Source: Verrucomicrobiota bacterium (GTDB lineage Bacteria; Verrucomicrobiota; Verrucomicrobiia; Chthoniobacterales; UBA10450). From it: a DNA stretch of 16,979 bases. Positions 1 to 7,052 of this stretch are shown here, piece after piece. The stretch lies in contig QHMQ01000104.1 in the NCBI GenBank assembly GCA_003217835.1, forward strand, positions 1 through 16,979, in the 5' to 3' direction. The position numbers and the translations under genes were made by a program. Under the pieces are notes generated by a model, which was given only the letters and a program-made list of their open reading frames with translations, was not told the DNA's origin and searched no databases. Numbering within the stretch: position 1 is the first letter of the stretch; each line of letters starts with the position of its first letter.

Positions 1-963
<963 letters not shown>

Positions 964-972
964 GCTTCGCGC

Positions 973-1003
973 CGAGATTCGAGATTCGAGCAATCGAGAT
1001 TCG
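973..1003. repeat. CGAGATTC short repeat in 16S downstream spacer
   Basis: Three copies of CGAGATTC lie at 973-980, 980-987 and 995-1002, the first two sharing one base. They sit about 20 bases after the mature 16S end. The rest of the spacer (952-1147) holds a small AAGCTC/GAGCTT hairpin at 1036-1057 and no convincing gene. Similar AATCGACA-type short phrases recur at 1655-1675 ahead of tRNA-Ala, so this may be low-complexity spacer sequence rather than a specific signal. Confidence 0.6.
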
Positions 1004-1147
1004 GAAATCGTGCGCGTAAGCACAGGTCGACGGCTAAGCTCAGGCTCTTCGGAGCTTGAAGATGCCGTCAAGACCTCGGAATCGAAAGAAACCGGGGCTC
1101 AGAGAAACGACGGTAACGCACAATTCAGTCTTTGCTGCACATCGACT

Positions 1148-1183
1148 AAAAATGCTGGTCGCCGCGAGGCGACCGGCATTTTT
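1148..1183 (+). terminator. Strong intrinsic terminator after 16S
   Basis: A 16-base-pair stem (1148-1163 with 1168-1183, one G-T pair) is closed by a GCGA tetraloop and flanked by five As on the left and five Ts on the right. It could therefore act in both directions. It lies 197 bases past the 16S end and before the next gene. A terminator here would end the rRNA transcript without a 23S gene, which supports an unlinked 16S. The 9-mer CTTTGCTGC occurs on both sides (1130-1138 and 1185-1193). Confidence 0.9.
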
Positions 1184-1314
1184 CCTTTGCTGCGATGTCA
1201 CGTCGAGCAAGCCGAGACAGGCGCCGCTTGGAATCTCATTCGGTTCGACATAGACGCAAAGGCAGGCACGACTTCGATAGTTAGACAGCAAAACAGTCAC
1301 AAGGAGATCACCAC

Positions 1315-1617
1315 ATGACCACTAAAGCGTTATTTGTCAGACTGGAGGCAAAACCGGGAAAAGAAAACGAAGTCGCGAAGTTTTTGCGCGATGGGCAGGG
1401 TTTGGTGCAACAAGAGCCCGCAACAACCGCTTGGTTCGGGATTAAACTTGGCCCGGCTACCTTTGCCATCTTCGATGCGTTTCCAGATGATGCCGGTCGG
1501 GACGCGCATCTGTCTGGAAAAGTTGCCAAGGCGTTGATGGAAAAAGCGCCCGATCTCCTGGTACAACCGCCGAAGATCGAGAAGGCAGACGTATTGGCCG
1601 ACAGATTACCGGGGTAG
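1315..1617 (+). CDS. Antibiotic biosynthesis monooxygenase (ABM)-like small protein
   Basis: A 100-residue protein of the dimeric alpha+beta barrel (ABM-like) type. These are small cytosolic proteins, some of which are cofactor-free oxygenases while others have unknown roles. The pattern fits: a first strand ALFVRLEAKPGKENEVAKFL (residues 5-24), then a central helix, GPATFAIFDAFPDDAGRDAHL in the middle, and a second helix with KVAKALMEKAPDLL near the C-terminus. Length is typical for a single-domain member. The start is supported by AAGGAG at 1301-1306, eight bases before the ATG, one of the best ribosome sites in the window. It sits between the 16S terminator and tRNA-Ala, a place usually occupied by the rRNA spacer. 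A GGCAC/GTGCC hairpin lies just downstream (1629-1640). The fold family is fairly sure; substrate and reaction are unknown. Confidence 0.85.
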   Translation: MTTKALFVRLEAKPGKENEVAKFLRDGQGLVQQEPATTAWFGIKLGPATFAIFDAFPDDAGRDAHLSGKVAKALMEKAPDLLVQPPKIEKADVLADRLPG

Positions 1618-1684
1618 AGTCCTTGCCCGGCACTTGTGCCTTGCAATCGCCCATCGACAATCGACATTCGGCAATTCTTAGTGC

Positions 1685-1757
1685 GGGGGCATAGCTCAGT
1701 TGGTAGAGCGCCAGCTTTGCAAGCTGGAAGTCAGGGGTTCGAATCCCCTTGCCTCCA
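1685..1757 (+). tRNA. tRNA-Ala(TGC)
   Basis: A complete 73-base cloverleaf. The acceptor stem GGGGGCA/TGCCTCC contains the G3-U70 wobble pair that marks alanine tRNAs. The D-arm region is AGCTCAGTTGGTAGAGC, the anticodon stem-loop is CCAGC-TTTGCAA-GCTGG with anticodon TGC at 1718-1720, and the T-arm has GGTTCGAATCC. The discriminator is A and CCA is not encoded. With tRNA-Ile(GAT) this is one of the two tRNAs usual in bacterial 16S-23S spacers. Here it is 730 bases after 16S, beyond a terminator and a protein gene, so it probably has its own promoter. Confidence 0.98.
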
Positions 1758-1925
1758 TCGACCGGCGGCGCGCGGAGCGCAGGGTTCAAAGCGAAGCTCT
1801 AAAACCGGAGCCAAAGCACGGCTTTGGATAATCCCCTTGCCTCCAAAGCTAAAAGCGTGGAGGCAAACATCTATGAGCAGGCACACTTTCGGATCACTAG
1901 CGGAAGCGTAATCCCCTTGCCTCCA
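1742..1925. repeat. Three exact 16-bp copies of the tRNA-Ala 3' end
   Basis: AATCCCCTTGCCTCCA, the 3' end of the tRNA gene (half of the T-arm plus the acceptor strand), occurs at 1742-1757 inside the tRNA and again exactly at 1830-1845 and 1910-1925. Copies start 88 and 80 bases apart. The segments between them do not form a tRNA. Duplication of a tRNA 3' end is the classic footprint of site-specific integration at a tRNA gene (attL/attR), but no integrase or cargo is present, only 72 and 64 bases between copies. Alternatives are a decayed tRNA tandem array or replication slippage. Copy 2 also pairs with TGGAGGCAA at 1858-1866 (12-base loop), a sequence equally complementary to the mature tRNA 3' end. 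Confidence 0.9.
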
Positions 1926-2192
1926 GTCTACGCGCCCGCGCGGCGGAGAGCGGAGCCTGTTGCGCCGTAACTTTAGTTGAGGCGGATATTTTTGGTCTTA
2001 CCAGCTGATCGCGGCGAGCTTCGACCAGGCATGCCACCTGCGAAATGGGAAGCTTTATATGCGTATGCATTTTACAAAGCGAGACCGACTCGAGACACTT
2101 CTACGCCGCGATGGGTGACGGTGATAAAGATCGCGATCGCTTTAGCTCTTGACTGATCACCAGTCACCAATCATTTTTCACTTCCGCGAAGC
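1926..2192. other. Intergenic stretch between the tRNA repeats and tRNA-Ile
   Basis: No convincing coding frame is seen in these 267 bases. They contain the palindrome GCGATCGC near 2132-2140 and a TGACTG-ATCAC-CAGTCA inverted repeat at 2150-2166. This repeat overlaps TTGACT (2149-2154), which could be a -35 box for tRNA-Ile, although no good -10 box follows. The spacing and role are speculative. Confidence 0.4.
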
Positions 2193-2266
2193 GGGCCTGT
2201 AGCTCAGTTGGTTAGAGCATGCGCTTGATAAGCGCAGGGTCACTGGTTCGAGCCCAGTCAGGCCCA
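2193..2266 (+). tRNA. tRNA-Ile(GAT)
   Basis: A complete 74-base cloverleaf. The acceptor stem GGGCCTG pairs with CAGGCCC, the D-arm is AGCTCAGTTGGTTAGAGC, and the anticodon loop TTGATAA carries GAT at 2227-2229 between TGCGC and GCGCA. The T-arm is CTGGTTCGAGCCCAG. The discriminator is A and CCA is not encoded. Order here is Ala then Ile, the reverse of the usual Ile-Ala order of rRNA spacers, and no 23S gene follows. Confidence 0.98.
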
Positions 2267-2349
2267 TTTTCATTTCCGATTTCGGATTGACCATCGCGCG
2301 CCTCGCCTGCAATCGGACTTTCGGCGGCCTATCGAAACGAAACTTGATG

Positions 2350-2799
2350 TCATCCACTTCTTGTCAGTCGGCGTCGCGAAAACATCAAGCAGAGGACAAT
2401 CCCAATCAAAGCGCCATAAATGTCGATTAAGACATCGTCTGGTGAGGCTGTGCGCGACGGGACAAAGGATTGATGAAATTCGTCGCTGACCGCAAAAATT
2501 CCGCACGCAAACCAGACCACGATGAACAAGATCCATATCTTCGTACCCAAATTCAGTCCGTCGCGCAGAGCTCGCCAGAATAACGCGGCCAGAATGGCGT
2601 ATTCGATCAGGTGAGCAAGTTTTCGGACGGCTAATTGAATCGCGTTGATCGCGGCCAGCGAGATGTGCGGATCGAGCCAACGCAGAAACGGCACAAGAAA
2701 GCGCGAAGTGTGCTCCGCCGATAAGACGTCAGTTGAGCCGATAAAAATTACGCCGAGCCAGATGGCAACGGGCAACCAGTATCTAAGAAATGCTCGCAT
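2350..2799 (-). CDS. VanZ-like membrane protein
   Basis: A 149-residue integral membrane protein of the VanZ-like family, named after the teicoplanin-resistance accessory protein; the general function is unknown. Visible hallmarks are a first membrane helix (about 8-21), the RKLAHLIEYAIL segment (59-70) where conserved His and Glu enter a helix, a third helix (88-104), and DEFHQSFVPSR (106-116) followed by DDVLIDIYGALIG (121-133) in the last helix. I chose the ATG at 2799 because it directly precedes the first helix and gives the usual compact length. The frame stays open upstream but encodes no sensible membrane protein there. No clear ribosome site is seen. The start abuts an inverted-repeat element (2801-2894). 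Presence of this gene alone does not indicate glycopeptide resistance. Confidence 0.85.
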   Translation of the reverse strand: MRAFLRYWLPVAIWLGVIFIGSTDVLSAEHTSRFLVPFLRWLDPHISLAAINAIQLAVRKLAHLIEYAILAALFWRALRDGLNLGTKIWILFIVVWFACGIFAVSDEFHQSFVPSRTASPDDVLIDIYGALIGIVLCLMFSRRRLTRSG

Positions 2800-2800
2800 G

Positions 2801-2894
2801 CTGTAGTGGCAGGCATGTCGCCTGCGAACTAAATAATGCAGCCGGCACCCGCCGCCGCAATGCGCTATGGCGTGGCGAGCGGCTGCCGCTACAG
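2801..2894. repeat. Inverted-repeat (REP/MITE-like) element
   Basis: Terminal inverted repeats CTGTAGTGGCAG (2801-2812) and CTGCCGCTACAG (2883-2894) match at 11 of 12 positions. Inside the left end, GCAGGC-ATGTC-GCCTGC forms its own hairpin; near the right end AGCGG-CTG-CCGCT does the same. The element fills the space between two divergent genes. A similar design recurs at 5334-5393 (TAGxGG ends, a hairpin just inside each end), which suggests a dispersed family of non-coding palindromic elements. Confidence 0.6.
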
Positions 2895-2910
2895 TTCCTG
2901 AAATCGCAGC

Positions 2911-3915
2911 ATGAGCCAGCGCAATCTCACATCTCCCCTCACCTTCGAACCGATTTTCATGGAGCGTATCTGGGGAGGCCGAAGGCTCGAAGCGCGCTTT
3001 CGCAAACAATTACCAAAGGGAACGCTGATTGGCGAATCATGGGAGATTGTCGATCGTCCGGAAGCACAAAGTCTTGTCCGCGATCGTCCGATGCGCGGTC
3101 GGACTCTGCACCAGCTTTGGATGGAAGATCGAGAGGAGATTTTTGGAGATGTTCCCGATACCGCACGCTTTCCTCTTGTCGCAAAATTGATCGATGCGCG
3201 TGAAAAACTTTCACTGCAAGTGCATCCGCCATCGGGACTGGCAAGGGCTTTGGGCGGCGAAACGAAAGATGAGCTTTGGTACGTTCTTGATGCGGTGCCG
3301 GATGCCCAAATCTATGCTGGTCTGCGCGGCGGCGTCACCCGGGAGCAATTCGAAGCCGCGCTGGAAAACAGCAGTGTCGCGGAGTTGGTGCATCGCATCT
3401 CGGTGAAGGGCGGAGATGCGATTTTCATGCCGAGCGGACGTTTACACACAATGGGCCATGGAATTTTAGTCGCCGAGATTCAACAAAATAGCGACACGAC
3501 TTATCGCCTATTTGATTGGAATCGCGTCGGCACGCATGGAAAGCCCCGACAGTTACACGTCAGTGAGGCCATGCAGTCGATCGATTTTACTGATATCGAA
3601 CCCAACTTGATCCAATCCAGAGGGGAAACACTGGTTCGTGATTCCATGTTCGTCGTGGAAAAGTGGGATCTCATTTCCGAACGTGAAGCCGCACCACCTG
3701 GCAAATTCGCGATCTTTCTCTGTCTGGACGGTGAGATCGACTGCGCCGGATTGAAATTTAAGCCAGGCGATTTTTTTCTTATCCCTGCCGCCCTACAAGA
3801 TCGAAATCTTCATCCGCGCGGTGCAGGCACATCGTTGCTTCGGACGATGCTGCCAGAATTACAGGGCAATCGCGCCGCCCGCGATGATTCAGCTGATGCA
3901 ACGCCACCTCTATAG
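2911..3915 (+). CDS. manA: Type I mannose-6-phosphate isomerase
   Basis: A 334-residue cytosolic zinc enzyme interconverting mannose-6-phosphate and fructose-6-phosphate, linking glycolysis to GDP-mannose and polysaccharide synthesis. It has the short (Bacillus-type) form of the cupin-fold family. Zinc ligands are recognisable as Gln103 and His105 in SLQVHPP, Glu121 in KDELWYV, and His179 in PSGRLHTMG. The active-site region IQQNSDTTYRLFDW lies at 190-203. The N-terminus carries the expected FMERIWGG (16-23) and GESWEIVDR (41-49) segments. A second, smaller cupin half covers about 245-320. The ATG at 2911 directly follows a palindromic element and has no strong ribosome site. The gene stands alone, convergent with the genes at 3957-5327. 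Confidence 0.95.
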   Translation: MSQRNLTSPLTFEPIFMERIWGGRRLEARFRKQLPKGTLIGESWEIVDRPEAQSLVRDRPMRGRTLHQLWMEDREEIFGDVPDTARFPLVAKLIDAREKLSLQVHPPSGLARALGGETKDELWYVLDAVPDAQIYAGLRGGVTREQFEAALENSSVAELVHRISVKGGDAIFMPSGRLHTMGHGILVAEIQQNSDTTYRLFDWNRVGTHGKPRQLHVSEAMQSIDFTDIEPNLIQSRGETLVRDSMFVVEKWDLISEREAAPPGKFAIFLCLDGEIDCAGLKFKPGDFFLIPAALQDRNLHPRGAGTSLLRTMLPELQGNRAARDDSADATPPL

Positions 3916-3956
3916 CTGAGCATTCTCTTGCGCGGTTATAGATTGCCGTCGAGGAA

Positions 3957-4121
3957 TCACACACGCAGCCAGATCCGGTGGCGCACCTGATCGTTTAGGA
4001 TCGGTCTCACGTGGGATTTTTCCGGCTCCATCTCCAGGCGACTCGCCGACGAAAAAATGGCCCCTGCTCCGCAGACAACTGCGCAGAAGAGGACCACGAT
4101 CGTTTTGGTTGTACGAGTCAT
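3957..4121 (-). CDS. Small hypothetical protein with signal-like N-terminus
   Basis: A 54-residue frame begins MTRTTKTIVVLFCAVVCGAG: a basic start followed by a hydrophobic stretch (8-23) that could be a signal peptide or a single membrane anchor, then a polar tail rich in Arg and His. No family is recognised. It lies on the same strand downstream of the DUF971 gene, with 86 bases between them, so it could be the last gene of that transcript. There is no convincing ribosome site, and the frame may be accidental; the main support is the signal-peptide-like layout. Confidence 0.4.
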   Translation of the reverse strand: MTRTTKTIVVLFCAVVCGAGAIFSSASRLEMEPEKSHVRPILNDQVRHRIWLRV

Positions 4122-4207
4122 CCAAGCTGATCAGATGCCTTGGAATTCCATAAGTCAATACCGAAGGGAACGTCGATCGTCGATGGTTCCCTTTCAATTT
4201 CATAGGC

Positions 4208-4516
4208 TCATGTGGTAGCCTCAGCCAAACGTCGTAGATATTGAAAACTGTAAATGCCGGTGCCGTGTCCGTCGCGCCATCGTGGTTGTACCGCATAACC
4301 GCCCACGATGTTGAAACCGACAAGCGCAAAGCTCTCCTCTGAATAAGTCAGATTCGGACGAGAGATGTTGCCGAGCACGTCCGGCTCGCCACCGCACGCC
4401 GCGCATGGACACGCGCGACGGAGAAATTGCAAATCGAAATAAGATTCCGTCCCGTCGTTCCAACGAATCGCAAGTTCATCTCCGATTTGTTGAACATTGG
4501 TGGGTTCTAGACGCAT
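4208..4516 (-). CDS. DUF971 (GBBH-like N-terminal domain) protein
   Basis: A 102-residue protein made of a single DUF971 domain, the domain found at the N-terminus of gamma-butyrobetaine hydroxylases and as a stand-alone protein in many bacteria. Diagnostic features are IRWNDGTESYFDLQFLRRACPCAACGGEP (residues 17-45), with Cys36, Cys38 and Cys41 as a likely metal-binding cluster, and the C-terminal HGTGIYSFQYLRRL part (84-97). Stand-alone members are often linked to iron-sulfur metabolism, but the function is not settled. A weak AGGA lies upstream of the ATG. It is 112 bases downstream of yggS on the same strand; that gap contains the 12-bp palindrome CCTAAATTTAGG (4592-4603). Confidence 0.88.
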   Translation of the reverse strand: MRLEPTNVQQIGDELAIRWNDGTESYFDLQFLRRACPCAACGGEPDVLGNISRPNLTYSEESFALVGFNIVGGYAVQPRWRDGHGTGIYSFQYLRRLAEATT

Positions 4517-4628
4517 GAATTATCGATCCTGGCACGATATCGATCTCGAGAGCAATCTTCGAACCATTGGAGGAACACGTCCCGTCGTGTCCCTAAATTT
4601 AGGACGACACGGAGGTCATCCCTCCATA

Positions 4629-5327
4629 TTAATCGCGACCGGGACGAGATCTTTCACCAAAAATGGCCGTGCCAACGCGGACAAGTGTCGCACCTTCCTC
4701 GACTGCAATCGCGAAGTCGTTCGTCATGCCGATAGAAAGGCGCGGGAGTTTCATCTGAAATTCACTTTCAAGCCCGTCGCGTAGTTCGCGCAGTTGCACA
4801 AAGAATTTCCGCGAAGCTTCCGCTTCCGGCGCCAACGGCGGGATCGTCATGAGCCCTTCAATCGTAAGACGACGTAAAGCGAGCAACTGCTCCATTTCCC
4901 CGCGCAATGCTGTCCGGGCAAATCCAAATTTACTCGCCTCACCCGCGACGTTCACTTCCAGCAGGACCCGCGGATGCATTCCCTCCTCATCCGCGATCCG
5001 GCTCATCTCCTGTGCGAGCGCAAGCGAATCAACGCTGTGAAAAAGCTCGAAAAGCGGAAGGGCATGCCGGATTTTGTTCTTTTGTAAATGACCGACGAAA
5101 TGCCAGCGCAAATTAGATGGCAATTCGGGAATCTTCGCCCGCGCTTCCTGTACCCGGCTTTCTCCAAACAAAGTCTGACCAGCTCCATATGCCGCCCGCA
5201 CTTTCTCCGCGTCGTGCGTTTTGGAAATCGCGATCAGCTGGATCTCATCGACTGCGCGACCAACCTTCGCCGCCGCCTCTGCGACCTGTTCGCGCACCCG
5301 TTCGAGATTTTCAGCAACCGAACTCAT
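4629..5327 (-). CDS. yggS: YggS/PROSC family pyridoxal phosphate homeostasis protein
   Basis: A 232-residue cytosolic protein that binds pyridoxal 5'-phosphate without known enzymatic activity and keeps vitamin B6 and amino-acid pools balanced. It is a single alanine-racemase-type TIM barrel. The PLP lysine is Lys36 in LIAISKTHD, the same position as in the E. coli protein when the ATG at 5327 is used, which is why I prefer it to the more upstream start. Further signature segments are FGESRVQEA, RWHFVGHLQKNKIR, HSVDSL, GLMTIPPL, SIGMTNDFAIAVEEGATLVRVG and TAIFGER at the C-terminus. In the phosphate-binding loop, the usual GMSxD appears as GMTND. An inverted-repeat element begins seven bases upstream of the start codon, where a ribosome site would be expected. 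Confidence 0.95.
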   Translation of the reverse strand: MSSVAENLERVREQVAEAAAKVGRAVDEIQLIAISKTHDAEKVRAAYGAGQTLFGESRVQEARAKIPELPSNLRWHFVGHLQKNKIRHALPLFELFHSVDSLALAQEMSRIADEEGMHPRVLLEVNVAGEASKFGFARTALRGEMEQLLALRRLTIEGLMTIPPLAPEAEASRKFFVQLRELRDGLESEFQMKLPRLSIGMTNDFAIAVEEGATLVRVGTAIFGERSRPGRD

Positions 5328-5333
5328 GAGTTC

Positions 5334-5393
5334 TAGAGGCGCTTGTGCCAAGCGCCTATTTACAAACTTCGGTGCTTGACACAAGCACCGCTA
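5334..5393. repeat. Nested inverted-repeat (REP/MITE-like) element
   Basis: Two adjacent perfect hairpins, AGGCGCTT-GTGCC-AAGCGCCT (5337-5357) and GGTGCTTG-ACA-CAAGCACC (5371-5389), are enclosed by an outer inverted repeat: TAGAGGCGCTTGTG (5334-5347) against CACAAGCACCGCTA (5380-5393), 12 of 14 pairs. The element could fold as two small hairpins or one long one. The layout matches the element at 2801-2894. It lies just upstream of yggS and may affect its transcription or translation. Confidence 0.65.
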
Positions 5394-5431
5394 CAACGCA
5401 CAGCGCTTCGCCTGCCAATTTCAATTATTTC

Positions 5432-5462
5432 GGCAAGGGATGCCCTTGCCCTGGAGCGCTCC
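5432..5462. repeat. Perfect hairpin cluster upstream of small secreted protein gene
   Basis: GGCAAGGG (5432-5439) and CCCTTGCC (5443-5450) form an eight-base-pair stem with an ATG loop, followed directly by the palindrome GGAGCGCTCC (5453-5462) and then GGCC-AAAG-GGCC. No T-tract follows, so this is unlikely to be a simple terminator. Together with 5334-5393 it makes the whole 5330-5480 spacer palindrome-rich. Confidence 0.6.
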
Positions 5463-5536
5463 GGCCAAAGGGCCACGCCGGATAATACGGCTTACTTCAT
5501 TATTTGCTGGTCAATCGCAGCGTAATCGGACAGAAC

Positions 5537-5812
5537 ATGTTGCTCATGAAACGTTGCTTATTTCTTCTCGGATTTATCGTTGCAGCTGTCTGTTCCAGCC
5601 TGTCCGCTCAGACCGTTCTCAGCATCCTCCAGGAGAACACCGGTAAAACTGTCGAGTTGCATCTGCAAGCCGGTGACAAGATCGAGGGTAAAGTGGAACA
5701 AGTTAACGAGAATGTCGTCCATCTTTCTCATTTGACCGGCGCAGAATTTTTCGACGCATTCGTCAACGTGAACGACATTTCAGCAGTCGTAATTCGAACG
5801 GGCGGCAAATAG
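5537..5812 (+). CDS. Small secreted protein with Sm/SH3-like fold (hypothetical)
   Basis: A 91-residue protein with an N-terminal signal peptide (hydrophobic 7-23, probable cleavage after LSA at about 24). The mature part, NTGKTVELHLQAGDKIEGKV and then EQVNENVVHLSHL, has the alternating strand pattern of small Sm-like or SH3-like beta barrels, and ends with FVNVNDISAVVIRTGGK. The function is unknown. The ATG at 5537 is the first ATG; the ATG at 5546 (MKRCLF) would also give a good signal peptide, and a TTG at 5504 is possible but adds a non-signal-like extension. No good ribosome site distinguishes them. Confidence 0.7.
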   Translation: MLLMKRCLFLLGFIVAAVCSSLSAQTVLSILQENTGKTVELHLQAGDKIEGKVEQVNENVVHLSHLTGAEFFDAFVNVNDISAVVIRTGGK

Positions 5813-6001
5813 CAGGTTCAATCTTCTTAAAAACAGGCCGCCCGGGTATCGGCAGTCTCGTTTTGCGCCGTCAGCCTCACTTGCTGTTGCGATAACGCAT
5901 TGGCGTTCAAGTCGAAGGGAGGAACGAGGCGCCGATGGAAAAAAGGGACGTAATGCAGCCCTGAATTTGCCTTCGGCGAGCCAGGCTGGCCCGCGGTGCC
6001 C

Positions 6002-6032
6002 TTGGTTTTCTTTTGCTGTTTTGTGGTATAAT
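6002..6032 (+). promoter_or_regulatory. Candidate sigma-70-type promoter for the TPR gene
   Basis: A perfect TATAAT sits at 6027-6032, preceded by a T-rich stretch with TTGGTT at 6002-6007 (19-base spacer, poor -35 match). Transcription would start near 6039 and give a leader of about 130 bases before the ATG at 6168. The consensus -10 box is the only strong part. The rest of the 5813-6001 spacer shows no gene that I can support. Confidence 0.4.
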
Positions 6033-6061
6033 AAAGCACGTCCCGAAGAAAGACGAGACGT

Positions 6062-6128
6062 AAGCCTCCGGTGAATAACGGTTGTCGGTGGCGACAATTG
6101 AGTCGAGGGCTTCAGCGAATCCTATTTT
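6062..6128 (+). other. Possible structured RNA leader
   Basis: AAGCC (6062-6066) can pair with GGCTT (6108-6112), enclosing a perfect TTGTCG-GTGG-CGACAA hairpin (6082-6097) and a weaker CCG/CGG hairpin before it, so a small three-way junction is possible. A run of six Ts follows at 6125-6130. This could be a structured leader or a weak attenuator ahead of the TPR gene. No known riboswitch class is recognised, and the outer stem is only five pairs. Confidence 0.3.
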
Positions 6129-6167
6129 TTGCATGTGAAGGTGATCTCTCCAGGAAGAGCGACAGCT

Positions 6168-7010
6168 ATGTTAATCAGCAGCCGCGGGCGGGGCAACTGG
6201 AGTAAATGCAAGAGGGCTGCCGCCACGCTCTTCATTCTGCTCTTTACGCTTGTGCTCGCGCATGCGCAATCCATTGGTGCGTCGGTAAAAACGTGGATAG
6301 AAATCAAATCGGCCCATAAGGCAGCGGCGGCGCTCGCGAATCCCAACGTAACGGCAAAAGAGCGTTTGCGGGTAGAGCAAATCTACTACCAACTCGTCCG
6401 GGACCATCCGCAGTCTGTCCCGGCGCAAAACGCCCTTGCCGCATTTCTCTCGAAAAACGGGAAGCTGGAAGCAGCCATCGAACATTGGCGGACAGCGCAA
6501 CGGCTCCAGCCGGAGAATGGGGAAGCGGCCAATTCGTTGGGCGGCGCCTACCTCAGGATGGGCCGCGTTCGTGAAGCAGCGGAGCAGTTTCTTTTGGCGG
6601 TTCACTCCGAAAGTGACAATCCCGATTATCATTTCGACCTCGGGAACGTCGAATTCGTTTTCCGCCGTGATCTGACGACGGCTTGGAAGATCGATTCTGC
6701 GGAATTGTTGCAACGCGCCCTGTTCCAGTTTCGCGAAGCCAGCCGGCTCGCTCCGACCGACCTGGAAAATGCCCGAGCTTACGCGGAAACATTTTATGGA
6801 ATGCCGAACCCCGATTGGGAAGAGGCGCAAATCGCCTGGCAGCATTATCTCGAGCTCTCCACGAACCGGAACTTCGCCTACTTGCAGCTCGCTCGGGTCA
6901 GCCTGAAGCGGCACAAGAAAGCTGAAGCGTTGTCTTTCCTCGATAAAATTTCAGACTCCCGGTATTCCGAGGTAAAAGAAAAGCTGCGGACGCAAGCCGA
7001 AGCACTCTAG
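6168..7010 (+). CDS. Secreted TPR-repeat protein
   Basis: A 280-residue protein with a signal peptide (basic residues up to 17, hydrophobic 18-31, probable cleavage after AHA at 33) and tetratricopeptide repeats, which form helical scaffolds for protein binding. Clear repeat units lie at about 84-117 (AQNALAAFLSKNGKLEAAIE, ending at QRLQPEN) and 118-151 (AANSLGGAYLRMGRVREAAE), with degenerate units at about 182-215 and 236-268. No catalytic domain is seen. The ATG at 6168 is preferred over the TTG at 6129 because AGGAAG lies ten bases upstream and the signal peptide then starts normally. It has its own likely promoter and leader. The partner and role are unknown. Confidence 0.85.
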   Translation: MLISSRGRGNWSKCKRAAATLFILLFTLVLAHAQSIGASVKTWIEIKSAHKAAAALANPNVTAKERLRVEQIYYQLVRDHPQSVPAQNALAAFLSKNGKLEAAIEHWRTAQRLQPENGEAANSLGGAYLRMGRVREAAEQFLLAVHSESDNPDYHFDLGNVEFVFRRDLTTAWKIDSAELLQRALFQFREASRLAPTDLENARAYAETFYGMPNPDWEEAQIAWQHYLELSTNRNFAYLQLARVSLKRHKKAEALSFLDKISDSRYSEVKEKLRTQAEAL

Positions 7011-7052
7011 ACGACGGCGACGCAGGAGAAGCGGGTTTGCTTTCGTTAACCA

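Noticed and set aside
1457..1789. Minus-strand frame across the monooxygenase gene and tRNA-Ala
   Set aside because: Its protein-like part is the reverse translation of the tRNA, and the rest is antisense to a supported gene.
1636..1911. Plus-strand frame containing GHSSVGRAPALQAGSQGFESP
   Set aside because: This is the translation of the tRNA-Ala gene, a well-known annotation artefact.
1742..1925. Reading the three 16-mers as a CRISPR array
   Set aside because: Only three units, repeats too short, spacers of 72 and 64 bases, and the repeat is simply the tRNA 3' end; no cas genes are near.
2350..2799. Glycopeptide-resistance cluster because of the VanZ-like gene
   Set aside because: No vanHAX, vanY or regulator genes are present; VanZ-like proteins are common outside resistance clusters.
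2911..3244. Alternative frames over the start of the mannose-6-phosphate isomerase
   Set aside because: The isomerase frame carries all zinc ligands and conserved blocks.
6171..6914. Long minus-strand frame (247 codons) antisense to the TPR gene
   Set aside because: It is the reverse shadow of the TPR coding frame. Only the plus strand gives a signal peptide and TPR repeats.
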